A DNA stretch of 64,000 nucleotides from Blepharisma japonicum. Lineage: Eukaryota > Ciliophora > Heterotrichea > Heterotrichida > Blepharismidae. Positions 20,391 to 32,500 of the stretch are shown here, in pieces. Positions within the stretch are counted from its first letter, which is position 1; every line of letters starts with the position of its first letter. A program made the position numbers and the translations under genes. The stretch spans positions 1 to 64,000 of the forward strand of contig CATKHK010000049.1 in assembly GCA_949751835.1 (NCBI GenBank), read 5' to 3'. The notes beneath the pieces are model-generated. The model did not search any database, was not told where the DNA came from, and saw nothing but the letters and a program-made list of their open reading frames with translations.

Positions 20391-21544
20391 TTATTGGAGA
20401 ATCAGTCCGCTTTAAAAATGATAAGTTAAGCAATTTAGATCTATTAAAAATTTACTAACTTATTAGAAATTGCTTAAAGACAAATATTTATTTTAGTTGA
20501 GACATCAACTTTCGATTTAAATCAAATGTATTGAAAACAAAGAAGATGAGCTATTTTAAAGGGAGAAAACAAAACACAGAAGCTTAAAAAAATTAATCAG
20601 AAATTTTTAACACTAATTTGTGAAAAATGTCCTTTGATCTTATTAAATAAGCTTAATAAATGATTTTCCCATGGCCATGAAACATATAATTAAATTTGTA
20701 ACAACAATACGCAATTAACTCTGAAAAATGGTATCAATATAATTAAAGAATGGGCCCGCTAATTTTCAGATTTCCAGGATAAAGCCAGCATTATTTTAAA
20801 CTTCGTTGAGTAAATATTTATTCTATAATCAAAGTCACCTGACCAATTTAAACAACCCATATTATTAATTGATTCTTAAAGATAAACAGCCAATAATTTT
20901 ATTAATAATGCTAAAGAGATAATATTATAGTTCTCATATATTCAAAATATATTCTAAATTAATATTATGAATGCCATTAAATATGTAATAAAACTTGGAT
21001 AAACTAATATGGTAATATTTGCATAAAATATCAATTATTTCTTTTTTTCTATATGACAAAATGAACTCTTTTAATATATCTCTATAAAGTTCTGAAGTTT
21101 TAACCTGATGTCAAATCCCTAAATAAAGGGTCTATGCACTGCTGGTTACTTATCTTTTAAATAAATTTCCATCCGTACTAGTTCCACAAGGTAAATTGAT
21201 TAAAATATTTTAGTGTACTCATAATAATTATCATATATATTTTAGAATTTAAAAAATACAACATATTAACAAGAAAATCTAAGTACAAATATTTATATTA
21301 AAAATTTTGTTAAATTAAAAGGTGGAAATTTGAAAATTTATTTATATTACCTATTAAACCAAGAGAGTATTTTTCACTTGTTGAATTAGGGAATTTATGG
21401 TACTCTTAAAATTATCAGTGAGTTCTTTCGAGCTGATTCATTTTTTTAATAATAAACAGATTTTCGCATTCTTAAAGAGTGTATTATTTTAATAATGAAT
21501 TTTTTATTAGCTTAGCTAATTAAGATTTATCTATAAATCTTCAG
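20391..21544. other. AT-rich intergenic region, nothing recognised
   Basis: This 1.15 kb separates two convergent-to-codirectional minus-strand genes. I see no open frame with protein texture, no tRNA and no strong repeat. The end near 20391 should contain the promoter of the receptor gene. Confidence 0.5.
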
Positions 21545-23080
21545 CTACAAGCTATTCCTTCTCATTGATTCAATATCTGATCTTACCATATCTTCTGAGC
21601 TCATATAATACTTAGCATACTCAATATCTTCGCTAAGATCATCACTAACCCTTCTTACTTTAGATTTTGGAGCAATTTTTGGGTTTGCTTTAGATCCTTG
21701 CAAAGGAGAAAATGCTTCTTTATTAGCCTTGGACTCATTTACAGACTTTTGAAGCAACTTTGGTCCAAACAGTGTTAGCAGAATACTCCCTATCGGGGCA
21801 GTTAGAAGAATACTGAACACAGATCCAGTAAGTATAATAAGCCCATCCTCTTTATATTTATCATATTTATCATCACTTTCAGCTTTTGCTAGCAAAACTC
21901 CTCCTAATGCAGCTTGAATTGTTGCCTTTGGCAACCATGCGATCCCTACAAATGCTTTTTCTTTGTTTGCGAGCTTGCTCCAACTAACTGTATAATAGGC
22001 AGCAACAATTCTTACAAATGAGCCTATGATAATTATGGCACAGCATTCACCGACTGTGTCACCTGATAATTGAGGGAAATAAAAGGTAGTTCCTACCAAT
22101 CCAAATAATGCATATTGGAATACTTTCCATATAAGCGTTATAACTCGAGCAACTTTCGCTGTTGAGTCTTTTCCCCATTTTACTGCTGCAAAAGTTGAGC
22201 TTATTACGACTCCGAGGTATCCTAAGCCAGATATATTTAAGTAAGACGCAGCATATACAAGTCCATATGATACCAGCGCAATGATAGCTCCTTTTATTCA
22301 GTCGTTTAATTTTGTTAAAAGGAAAAAAAAAGTTCCTAAAATAATCCCTGCAATTATGCCTCCAACAACAATCAAAGGCCCGATTGACGCATAATATGCG
22401 GTATTGTCACTTCCAAAAATAAGAGAATTTCCTGAGCCTCCGAGCCCGATATTTATAAGTACTCCAAATACTAATTAGCAATTACATGCAATAGCAATGA
22501 CATTGTCCAGACTATTTGCAGCCATCAGAATACTTGGGATTCCAGATCCCAACCCAAATCCATCGCGGATTAATTCGCTTAGGCATGGAATCAGCACAGC
22601 TGGAGATACAGCAGCTATCATAAAGCCCATAGCAAAACCAAAAGACCAAGATAAGTCAAAAATGAGAAATGATAATAGAGCAATTATTAAGGCTTCCAAT
22701 GCTTGTGGAATTATGGAAAGACGAAGAATGCCTCCACTTGAAGCTTTTAGTTTTTGGACATCTAGTCCTAAGCCTGCTTTCAATAAGATCACAGCAATTG
22801 AAATATTTCTGATTTGCAATGCCCAAGCTTGGTCAAGGCGAGATATCTCCTTATGAAGCAAATTGCCTGCTATTATTCCACCTAATATCATTCCAAGCTG
22901 CTTAAAATTTACCAAAGGAGGTATTGGGATTGTTGAAATAATTCCTTTGAACCGAAAGGACTTTATCCTAAATCCCTGATTTAAATAAGACAATAAGTTA
23001 CCGCCAGCAAACTACATGCTGATTACTGAAAACGCTAGTATGAGGGCGATGGCAATTATCGAGTAAGTGATAGAATCCAT
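21545..23080 (-). CDS. SLC9B/NHA-type cation/proton antiporter
   Basis: Three exons joined by two 15-nt introns (23012-23026 and 22471-22485) give 501 residues from ATG to TAG. The chain has about 12 membrane segments and matches SLC9B/NHA2 family motifs: RAGLGLD-like LLKAGLGLDVQKLK, AVSPAVLIPCL, GIPSILMAANSLDNVIAIA, and WLPKATIQAALGG. Such proteins exchange Na+ or Li+ for protons across plasma or organellar membranes. The family's ion-binding pair is Asp-Asp (FDDVLAI in animals); here the pair reads D187-N188, so the second Asp is replaced. The C-terminal tail is hydrophilic, rich in Ser, Lys and Asp. Family membership is secure; transport activity is uncertain because of the substitution. 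Confidence 0.88.
22471..22485 (-). other. 15-nt spliceosomal intron (antiporter, intron 2)
   Basis: On the minus strand the intron reads gtaattgctaattag. Removing it restores frame between NVIAIA and LFGVLINIGLG inside the antiporter. A at position 10. Confidence 0.9.
23012..23026 (-). other. 15-nt spliceosomal intron (antiporter, intron 1)
   Basis: On the minus strand the intron reads gtaatcagcatgtag. Removing it avoids an in-frame TAG and joins MDSITYSIIAIALILAFS to FAGGNLLSYL. A at position 10. Confidence 0.85.
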
Positions 23081-23678
23081 ATTTTATTAAAAAATTTATA
23101 TGTGATTGAGTATATTCATCGTAAATTATTTAATAAGTGTTTCTTTGTCTGACGATATCTAGCAAAATTTATATGCTCTCATAATACTTGAATTTGTGAA
23201 TGATCTTGCATTATGATTTTTTTGACTCTACTGATAATAATTAAGTTAATTTTTTTTATTGAAATAAGACTTTATTGAAATTCGAAAATAATATAGGAAA
23301 ATACAGATTGTTAATAATCTAATAATAAATGAAAATTGTCTAAAGATATTTAAGATTTTTTTGTATAAAAAACGAATTATTGAAGGCCATTAAGATTAAA
23401 AAAGAAAGTATGCGAAATTATGCAATGACGCATGCTAGAATTGAAGACTTGGGATCTATCAATAATGATAAATAATTCATTCAAAAAATATTAATAACAT
23501 TAATTTTACTTTAATACTCCTTTCAATTAATTCCAATTAAATTAAATTTTCCAGAAAGCCCTTCAAAAATCCCATCCATTATTTTTTCTTATTCAAAATC
23601 ATGGTTTAATTAAGAAAATATTCCTCACTTTTTTATCATCCCCACTGAAAATTCTGAAATTTACGACGATAATAATAA
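23081..23678. other. Divergent intergenic region
   Basis: This AT-rich spacer lies between the antiporter (minus) and the SR-protein gene (plus) and should hold both promoters. No gene or conserved element is recognised. Confidence 0.55.
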
Positions 23679-24286
23679 ATGGCCTCATCAGGCAGCAGCA
23701 GTCCTCATTCTCGCCATGATTCTCATTCCCCTTCCCCTCATTCCCCGCGTAGATCTCGCAGTCCTCCCCGCAGGGTGTCTCTTTTGGTCAGGAATCTCGT
23801 AATTTTCACACAGGATCCTCACACTCGTTCCGAAGACATCCGCAACCACTTTTCCAAGTACGGCGAGGTGCGGGATGTCTATATCCCTCGCGATTACTAC
23901 ACCCAGCGTCCTCGTGGCTTCTGTTTCGTCGAGTTTAACAAGTACGATGATGCCAAGGCAGCTCTTGAAAAAACAGATGGGACCGAGCTCCAAGGCAGCA
24001 CGGTCAAAATTGTTTTTGCTCGCGAAGGCCGAAAAGGAGTAATTGTAATGTAGCCTGATGAAATGAGGCGAAGAGATAGATGGAGAAGAAGAAGGTCCAG
24101 CTCTCCAAGGTACCGGAGAAGATCTAGAAGGTAAATTGCACATAGCCGCACTCCTCCAAGGCATACCAGAAGAGACAGATCAGAGTCAAGTTCAAGGTAA
24201 TTCAAATATACAAGTTTTTGAGAGCACATTCTAACTTGAATAGATCTCGCTCCAGAAGAAGATCTTCATCTTCTTATTCTCGCTAA
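23679..24286 (+). CDS. SR-type splicing factor, one RRM plus RS domain
   Basis: Five exons give 171 residues once three 15-nt introns (23799-23813, 24039-24053, 24131-24145) and one 47-nt intron (24197-24243) are removed; the total exon length is divisible by three and ends in TAA. The N-terminus is Ser/Arg/His-rich (SPRRSRSPPRR). An RRM follows: RNP2 is SLLVRNL, RNP1 is RGFCFVEF. The tail is a short RS domain (RRRRSSSPRYRRRSR, then SRSRRRSSSSYSR). This is the SRSF2/SRSF10-like class that binds pre-mRNA and recruits the spliceosome. It has the most introns of any gene here, and the only long one, in keeping with the known habit of SR genes to regulate their own splicing; that regulation is inference. 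Confidence 0.88.
23799..23813 (+). other. 15-nt spliceosomal intron (SR gene, intron 1)
   Basis: It reads gtaattttcacacag. Removing it joins SLLVRNL to DPHTRSEDIR, giving the normal RNP2-helix spacing of an RRM. A at position 10. Confidence 0.85.
24039..24053 (+). other. 15-nt spliceosomal intron (SR gene, intron 2)
   Basis: It reads gtaattgtaatgtag and removes an in-frame TAG. It joins AREGRKG at the RRM end to PDEMRRRDR. A at position 10. Confidence 0.88.
24131..24145 (+). other. 15-nt spliceosomal intron (SR gene, intron 3)
   Basis: It reads gtaaattgcacatag inside the RS domain and also removes a TAG. It joins YRRRSR to RTPPRHTRR. A at position 10. Confidence 0.88.
24197..24243 (+). other. 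47-nt intron (SR gene, intron 4)
   Basis: It starts gtaattc, ends cttgaatag and contains ctaac 14 bases before its end, a classical branch-site sequence. Removing it keeps the frame and yields a Ser/Arg tail; retaining it, or cutting only 18 nt to an internal ag, gives a non-RS tail. It is the only intron in the window not 15 nt long. Confidence 0.6.
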
Positions 24287-24510
24287 CTAACTCGGGCATA
24301 AATTACTTAATTATTCTCGGAATCCTTTATTATTCTTGTTAATCTTGTTAATATGAATAAGCTTGTTCTTGTCATTCCTCAGCTGGGTAGCCTTAATGGC
24401 TGCCCTCAATTTAAAAATTTATCTGGCAACTATGGACTGCCCTTTTGACTACACAAAAAATATTTAATATCATTAAGCGTTTAGTTATTTAGCATTTTTG
24501 TATGTTAGAG

Positions 24511-27500
24511 CTATATATGGACTATGAAGGAGTATCTTTCGCCGTCCTCTCTGGTGACCAGGACCGTTTTATTGTTTTCGCCCCATCCAATGCTGATCAA
24601 TTTCAAATATTCCCTGTATGTTGGCTTGATGCTTTTTATTTTTGGCAGATTTATCACTTCTTTGGCTCTCCTGATGTTCCCATATCCACTAAATATCCCT
24701 TTGCTTGCTTTCCAGATCCTCACAGTGCAGTCATCAGAACTATAAGATGCTAAAAGATTACCGTCACTGCTAAACTGAATTGCACAAACAGCGCCTTCAT
24801 GTCCTTGATATATTTTCCATTGTGCCGTCGATTTAATATCATAGCATACAATCAGTTTATCCAAAGTCCCAACCGCTAATTTCTGTTTTTCTTGGCAAAA
24901 TGCAACCATAGGCAGAGTAATTAATTTTTTAAGAGTTTTCCCAGCCTGCCTAACGCAGTATTTCCTAAGATCAAGATTTACAGGGTTCAAAGCTTTCATT
25001 AGAATTTCAATGATACTAGGAAGGAAAACAGCAACTTCTTCATACCTTTTTTCTATTAGCATTGACAAAGAATTAAGGCACGAATTTGGATAATCCGAGC
25101 CTTTATTTAATTTTTCAATTTCAATTGACAAAAATTGTGTATAAAATCCCATATCATCCACAGCAATCCTTACAAGAGCTCTATAAAACACATTTTGCAG
25201 CCCATCACGTTTATTTGAGCCATTAACTAGCATTTCTCTACAAATCTCTGAAATCTGTTCATTATTTAAAGTTTCTTTTCATACAGAAATCTGCTGGCCA
25301 ATTATTTTTGAAGCTATAGACACATAGTGAGGAAGCCCTGTTTTTAGCATATTTCTTAAGGCCAATAAAATCGATTCAAATATTTCTTCACTGATGTTCC
25401 TTAAATCGCCTGTTAAGAAACCCAGAAGACATATACATAAAGCTTCAATTTTGCCGATTTCGTGGGTTTTTTCATGAGATGCCTTTTTGGAGCCTTCTAA
25501 CTTTTTCTCAACAACACAGGCTGCTGTGCGTAGTATTAAGAGTTTTTGATTATTGTCAATGAATGGTAAATATTTGCTTAAAATATACCCTGCTGCATGG
25601 TTTCCATGGAGATATTGCAAAATTAATACAGAAAGGTCAGGCTTTTTAAAGGCTGGGTGGGAATAAATGTGAGAGACAATAGTTTTCTTTATTTCGGTCT
25701 TGCAGTCTTTGTTTAAGTTAGGTAAAGCGTTTATGATCCCTAGTGATGAAGCTAAAAGTAGCCCAGAGATTACTTCAGAAACTTCATACTTATCCCTTTT
25801 CCTAGGAAAAGTGAAAGAAATGCTGCTTTCCACTCCTGCAACTCCAATATTTCCTATAATTGCAGGCTCCTGCATAGATATACACCCTTTAACATTTTCC
25901 ACTAAGGAATCATGAGACTCGCACTTTTCAATCCAGCAGGCAAATAAGCTTACTATATAATCTAGCTCAATGGGAGGGCCAGTTGGAAATTTGATTTCTG
26001 AAATAAAAGCATTAGAATTTACATGAAGTGTTGTATAGTCACATAGACCTATTGAAACGTGGTCTATAGAAAGCGGCATATCAGAGTGTGCTAAAAATTG
26101 CTGCCGAAGGTTATAAAGTAAAATTAGATGATTATCATCAACTGCGTGCTCAAGGTCGTCCATTGCATTGTATTCTGCAAAGTTTGGGAGGGTCGTTCTC
26201 AGGACTTTTCCTGTTTGTTCTCCTGAGATAATTCTTTCTAGACATTGAGCAGTCATATCGAATACATAGATCTTTTCATCAGCACATGAAACTAATAAAT
26301 AGTTTAGCATCACATTAAGCTTAGCGTCTAGTATGACTGACTCAATGGCTTGGAAATAGCTGAGAACTCCTTTTCTGGTTAGCGAGATAAGTAAGATACT
26401 ACCGTCTTGGCATTGGGCAACTAAGGTTGTTTCCCAGTAGCTTAAAGTGCTTGCAAATTTATCTTCATTTGAGTCTGTATCTTTTAAAATCCCTACTTGT
26501 AAAGCTCTTTTGACAGGACTTCTATAAGTTTCAATGACTTGAAAGGGCTCGTGCTTTTTGGCTTCTTTATAATTGTCCTCATTTGATATAGATTTTCTAC
26601 TCAAAGATGACATTTTTCTGTTTTCTGTCTTTTTCCTCGCAAAAACTGCTCCTTCAATTTCAAAGTCTCATATACACATAATATTGTCGCTGCTGCAAGA
26701 AATGAGCCTGTTATTAATCAGATGAATACAGGTTATTGAAGCTTGATGGTAACTATATATCTGGGGCTTTAATCTTGGCTGAAATGGACAAAGAATCATA
26801 TTCCCTGAAGAAGTCCCTACAAGATAATAAGGCCAATTATTGGTTAAACAAATTGTGCTTATTGTGATGGTTTCATCTTCTTTTAGTAGAGAGCTCATTT
26901 TGCTGTCAGCGAATTTATCGGGGTCTCCAAGGTTTAAGCTAAAAGAAATTGCCATGTGGCTTAAAATTGAATGCTCCTTAAATTCATGCAAATTAGCCCT
27001 AAGTATTGTCTGGCTGGTCCAAGAAAGAATAAAGTTTTCACAAAAAGCTATTTGTTTGAGTATGCAATCTAATTTGCAAAGTTCATAATCGATGTAATTT
27101 AATGAAGGCTCAGCGCCTGATTTACTCATTGAGTTTCTTTGACTGAATTGCATGCTGTCTCTTACCCCTATCCCATAGAGAATTTCTGTAATTTCGTACC
27201 TCCTGAATTTTCCATCTTTAAATAACACATAAAAGTTTCCTTCTAAAAACTCCGCGCCTAGTAGTGGGCTTTCAAATTCTAGCTTAGGTGGGGTATTTCC
27301 TTTTTTAAATCATGATTTATGGAAAAAAGAGACTGAGGTCTCATAAATAACGGCTAAAAGTCCACTAAAATCAGATATAGCCAGAGATAACGGGCATTCG
27401 CCTTTAGAAAAGCTTAAAGATTTTGACTGGAAAATATCGATCCCAGGGAGTTCATCCTTATGGAAACAGTAATCTTTAAGATCAGGAATTGGCCAAAATT

Positions 27501-28047
27501 CCATGCTGCCTTCACAATCTAGCCCAATAATATGATTTGTCCTTCAAAAATTGCAGCTTTTAATACTAACTATCATGCACAGCATGCTAAAACATGCAAT
27601 TGGCTGCATTGACCAAGCATCCAGCAAAAATATGTTTTTTACTTCTCCGCTGACAGCTAAAAACCTCTGTTGAATCGTGATTAATAAATGAAGACTAGAC
27701 AGCTCAGGCAGCATCCCAACCTGAGAAGCACTCATACATCTGCCATCTTTTGAATCCCAACTTCTGACTCGGCCGTCTGAGTGTAAAGAAACTATTCATT
27801 TTTCGCTGCTAATCAATTCAGGGCTGGGAGGTAGAGCAGTTGTAAGTGCTTTGCATTCTATATCTTTTCCAGGTGAACAAATAATGTCTGGGATATAACC
27901 ATCATCAGATAAAGCCCATAAACAAATTTCTCCAGAATCTGAGCCTGTTATTATAAGGGTGCCGTGCTGGATTGCGCAGGTAATGACGTGCCTGAGGTCC
28001 TTACTCTTTTTATTCCAAAATACGAATGGAATATTTGAAGCAGGCAT
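24511..28047 (-). CDS. WDR7: WDR7 / rabconnectin-3 beta homologue (WD40 protein)
   Basis: A single frame of 1178 residues carries in-frame TGA=Trp codons at several places, including the WD-like CIWDFEIEG. The N-terminal part opens with a WDR7-like start (PFVFWNKKSKDLRHVITCAI), followed by WD repeats such as ITGSDSGEICLWALSDDG and IVSLHSDGRVRSWDSKDGRC. A long helical middle (about 480-940) leads to a C-terminal WD pair: LPMVAFCQEKQKLAVGTLDK, then YQGHEGAVCAIQFSSDGNLL, which matches the end of WDR7. In animals and yeast, WDR7 with DMXL/Rav1 promotes assembly of V-ATPase and endosome acidification. The length is somewhat below the roughly 1490 residues of human WDR7. It lies 74 bases upstream of the CDT1 3' end on the same strand. 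Confidence 0.82.
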
Positions 28048-28121
28048 TTGTATCTACTGTAAATTATTATTTTCTATTAATCTGATTATTGAAGTATAAA
28101 AAAGTTGTAAGAGCCATAAAA

Positions 28122-29423
28122 TTAGTTAAATTTAGCATTCACTTCTTCTTGAATTTTTTTTAGTGGCATTTCTAATTGACGGTTCATTCGGACTACCTTC
28201 CCAGCACTGGTGTCTATCAGCTTAAGTCAAGATGGGAAAAGCTCAATTGTGTCGTTCAGATCTTTTTCTATAATCATGGAGTCAGTAGAAATTTTACCTG
28301 TCCCTTTGATTTTCTTTACCAAGCAGCTGTAAAAGATGCTTGGAGTTTTTTGACTCAGAAAAATAGATTTTAGCATCTCACAGAGAGTCGTCATCCTCTC
28401 CACCTTGGCATGAACGGAAATGTTCTGTGTTGGCTGCAGGTTTTTGAGCTTTTCTTTATGCAGCTTTTCTTTCATTCTGATTTTTGCTGTTAGCTCAGGA
28501 GTTAAGCCAGGGATCACATCATTTGCGTCTATAATTTCAGGACCAGTCTCTATTTTACGGTTTTTTTCATTAATTTCAAACTGTTTTTTAAGAAAATCTG
28601 ATATCGAGGACTCTGTAGTATCTACTGGCTTTTCAGGCAATTTAAACATTGGGACATCAGGGACCTTGGAGATATCAAAATTTGGATGCCAAGAGCTCTC
28701 AGACTCCCAAACTTCATTTAGAGACTGCAGAAACTCTAAATGAATACTTTTCACCAAATCCAGCAGCTTTTTTCTGACGTTGTTTTTCCTTTCCTCTAAT
28801 TTTTCATTTGAAATCTGCCCTTTTTCCTTCTCCAATTCCGCCGGAAACTCTAAAAACAGCTTATAGTCCTTGGCAGAATCCTTTGCCCAAAAAACTCTAT
28901 AGAGGCTACTATCAATAAATAATATTTTTTGCAAAATTTCGATGTCATAATTAGAGTGATAGACTTCTTCAATCCCTTTCTTTATATTCTCAAATGAAGT
29001 TATCGCTTTTCTGTGCTTTGCATAATTAATTGTATTATCAGTCCTCTCAAACATAGTCAACACTTTCTTATAATGTAGTGGCAGCTGCGGCCCTAATAAG
29101 TGCCCATAGATTTCTTTCATAGGCTTGGAGTTTAAAATCTCTTCAGTTGGCCTGGTCGCTGGCTTATGACTCGTTATTTGTAAGCTTTTCAACAAATTCG
29201 CAGTCCCTTCTGACAGCGCTGGCATTTGCGTAGAAATTGGTTTGGGTATTTTTTGAGCTTGGTCAGCTAGCTCAGATTTTTTCATAAGTGTATTTAAAGT
29301 TTCAATTAAATTAACATCATTCAGCTTCGGGGCAATTTTTCTTGTTTTTTTGCTGCCTGTACAAAGGTTGGGTTTCTTTCTTTTCCTTGAGCTCTCAATT
29401 TGAATTGCTAGGACTTCAGACAT
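28122..29423 (-). CDS. CDT1: DNA replication licensing factor CDT1
   Basis: The frame of 433 residues includes a TGA=Trp at 28227-28229 (FPSWLKLID), without which the protein would lose its last 35 residues. The basic N-terminus (RKRKKP, SKKTRK) may be a nuclear signal. The central winged helix starts near residue 112 (PQLPLHYKKVLTMFERTDN, the family's LPxxFKxLxxxFxxLD) and ends with SSWHPNFDISKVPDV, the conserved WHPxFxxxxVPDI. A second winged helix occupies about 320-425 and would bind MCM2-7. CDT1 loads the MCM helicase at origins in G1; geminin is normally animal-only, so control here is probably proteolytic. The gene is divergent from the surface-protein gene, whose ATG is only 81 bases away. 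Confidence 0.85.
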
Positions 29424-29504
29424 TATTTATTATAGCGGGAAAATTAGCAAGCTTAACTGGTTCTGATTAATAAAACCTATTAATTATAAGCTTCTTTTTA
29501 TAAT

Positions 29505-32500
29505 ATGAATTTCTCTTATCTTTTGAAGGCTTCTACCCCACAGTTACTTCTTTATATTAGCCTTATTGTTGTGTGTTCCTCTCAATCAATGGATGTAGGT
29601 CAAAGAAGTACTTACTTTGACCCTGGAAGAATAACATGATGAAAAGAAAACTGAAGCATAAATCCTATAGTTCTTGACACCGTAACAACTAGCGCTACAG
29701 CGACTTTTACGTTCAATTTTAGGCTCTCAAGTGATATTTCGAATGGGATTATTGAAATTACTTTTCCTTCTTCAATATCTTTATCAGGAGGCCAAACTGT
29801 AACAATTTCTTCAGCATCCTATTATGGGTCCTATGATTCCTCAGTCCAAGTTTCAAATATAAAACTCCCAAGCTCAGCTGGAGCTTATGGACCTTTTTCT
29901 ATACAAACTAGAAACTGGGCAGGTGGCCAAATTATTGATATAAACAAAGTCTTTGGATGTGTCGCTATTGTAAGTGCAGTCACTGCATCAACATCGCTGA
30001 CTGTGAAACTTGATTCTGGAACTACAAGTCCTACCATTCAGTCAACGGATAACTTGATATTCAGCTTTACAATCACCCAAGATCTATGGAAACATGACTT
30101 AATAGTGATCACTCCTGACTCAACTTGGACTCCTTCCTCTTCTGTTTCATGTCTTTCCCAAGACTCGACAACCTGAACCAGTGTTTTATTTGGTCCAAAT
30201 AATGATGGAAACCTCCCATGTGCAGTCGATAGCTCAAACACAATAACGGTTTATGGGCTAGCTCAGGATGTTTTGCTTGGATCTTCTTCTCATGGGGTCA
30301 ATCTGAAGATTACAAAGTTTACGCTTCCTAGCGTGGCTTATCAGTCATCAGATTTTAAGTGGAAAATAAATATAGTTAGATGGGGAACGAATGCTATAAT
30401 AGCTCAATATACAGCGAGTTCAGGACCTACTGGTCTCAGTCCTGGAACTTTGAAGCTGACAAGCTGGAGCCCAAACAGCTCTATAAGCTTAACCGATGTA
30501 GTACAGTCTATGTCTCTATATATGAAGCTTACGTTTACTACAAGCCACCCAATAACAGCTGGAGGAAGCGCAATAGTTACTATGGCAAATGTAGATTCCA
30601 CCAAAAACTGATGGTCTGAAACAGATGGGACTAATTCAAGTGGTCAGAAGTGCTACGTTACCCCTTACGTAAGTGGACTGTCATGTACCGTTACCTCTGC
30701 GACTGTATTAACTATTACTACCGCCACTTCTCAAATCAGTGCCCAAACATTTTATGTTTATATGCTTGTAAAATTCTTATCAGGGACTCCTGGTGTGTCT
30801 TCAGTCGTCACAAAAAATGCAGCAGGCAGACAAATTGATACATCTAGTGCTGGAATTACCTTTACATATAGCACCTCAAATACAATTTTTACTACTTTTG
30901 AATTCTCTGCAAGCCCAAATTCTCAACTAATGGATAACCCACAGACTGGCTACTGGGTAGGTGGTGCTGGGAATGGCCGATACTTATTCTACACATTTAG
31001 TCCTGCCAATAATTGGGATACATCAACTGTGATAGATATTTACTGTCCTCTGACCATTATGGGGATCTCATATACACAAATTTTTGCTGCTCAGGATGCA
31101 ACGGTTTATGACTATTATGGGTCGACGCAGGCCATTTCAGAGGATGTTGTCAGTCAATCAGTGTCTCAAAGTATAACAGTTTACAACTCCCATATATATA
31201 TTTCCATAGTGACTCCTCAAGGGACTAATTATTACTCAATGGTCGTCAGTGGTAGCGGCCAAACTGCTTACCCCCTTGTTGCTTCAAATTTGGCTACTTA
31301 TTATGAATGCTGGGCAAAGGCGAAAACGACTACTACAGGAAACGTAAGCACTTATATTGGAAGTTGGCAGTTCTCAGTCACCCAAATTACAGCTTCTTCT
31401 ACAGATATATACACAGTTCCTATGTGTCTTAGCAATATCCCAGGCATCCCTCTGATTGCTTACTTTACAGCACTGCAAATCAATATGGACTTTTCGACCA
31501 CCAATCTGGTATACCAAATTACCTTTTCTGGCATGACAGATCTTGGGATAGGATTAACTACAGGCTCATCAGTGCCTTTCTATTCTAACGAAGTTCCTAA
31601 TGCTTCAATAGTCCTTTCTTCAGACAGCAGCTCAAATGTGGTGCTAAAAATCACTAATCTTGGCTCATTCAATATTAATGATGTAGCAACTCTTTATATT
31701 CCTAAAGGAGTGACAGCAACCACTTATACTGTATATAATCAGCTAAGCTATACTCTTTCAAGTAACCCTAGCCTTGTGTATTATGTGTATTCAAATTCTG
31801 CCTCTGTGACTTATAGCGCAGGGACAGCTTTTAGTACAGCACAAACACTGACTTCATATACTAAAACGGTTAACCAAGATTTTAGCATGTCTCTTAAACT
31901 GGTTACTTCTCTTGCAAACGTTGATAAATACATCGGTGTCGTCATCCCTCAAGGTTTCCAAGTTTCCTCCTCAACTACAATGGCGGTCAGCGGGAATAGT
32001 CCGACTAACTATATTTACATTTCTTCGACAGACCAAAGATTTAAAGCGGGGGTAGTGATAGGAACACAAACTGGCAGTTTTCAAATAAGCAATTCAAATA
32101 CCCAGCTTGACCTTACCAAGATCCATTCCGCTTTAGGCGCTTCATCAGCTTCTGAAAGCAATGTCGCGTTTTATGCATTTCAAGCTGACCCCACTTCGGT
32201 AGGCACAGCATGTCTAGGAGTGACCACTTCTTCTATGACAGGAGTTTCTGTTACCAGCGCGACTATAACTACGTATTCATTTTCGCCTACAAGTTACTTA
32301 CAGAGAGGCCCTGGAGCTGTAAGTGTGACAATGACGATCACTTTTAGCACGGTAAATTTTTTGCCACAAGGAGGAAAAATAGAAATCGTGCTGAGTTCGA
32401 ATTTTGTGGCCGATAGCAGCTTATCGTCATGCAATGCACAAGGAATGACTGCTGCTAGTGGATTGTCTATAAGCTGTGTAATAAGCTCAAATACACTGAC

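Noticed and set aside
23688-24229. Minus-strand frames opposite the SR gene
   Set aside because: They mirror the RS codons and RRM of the plus strand; no independent evidence.
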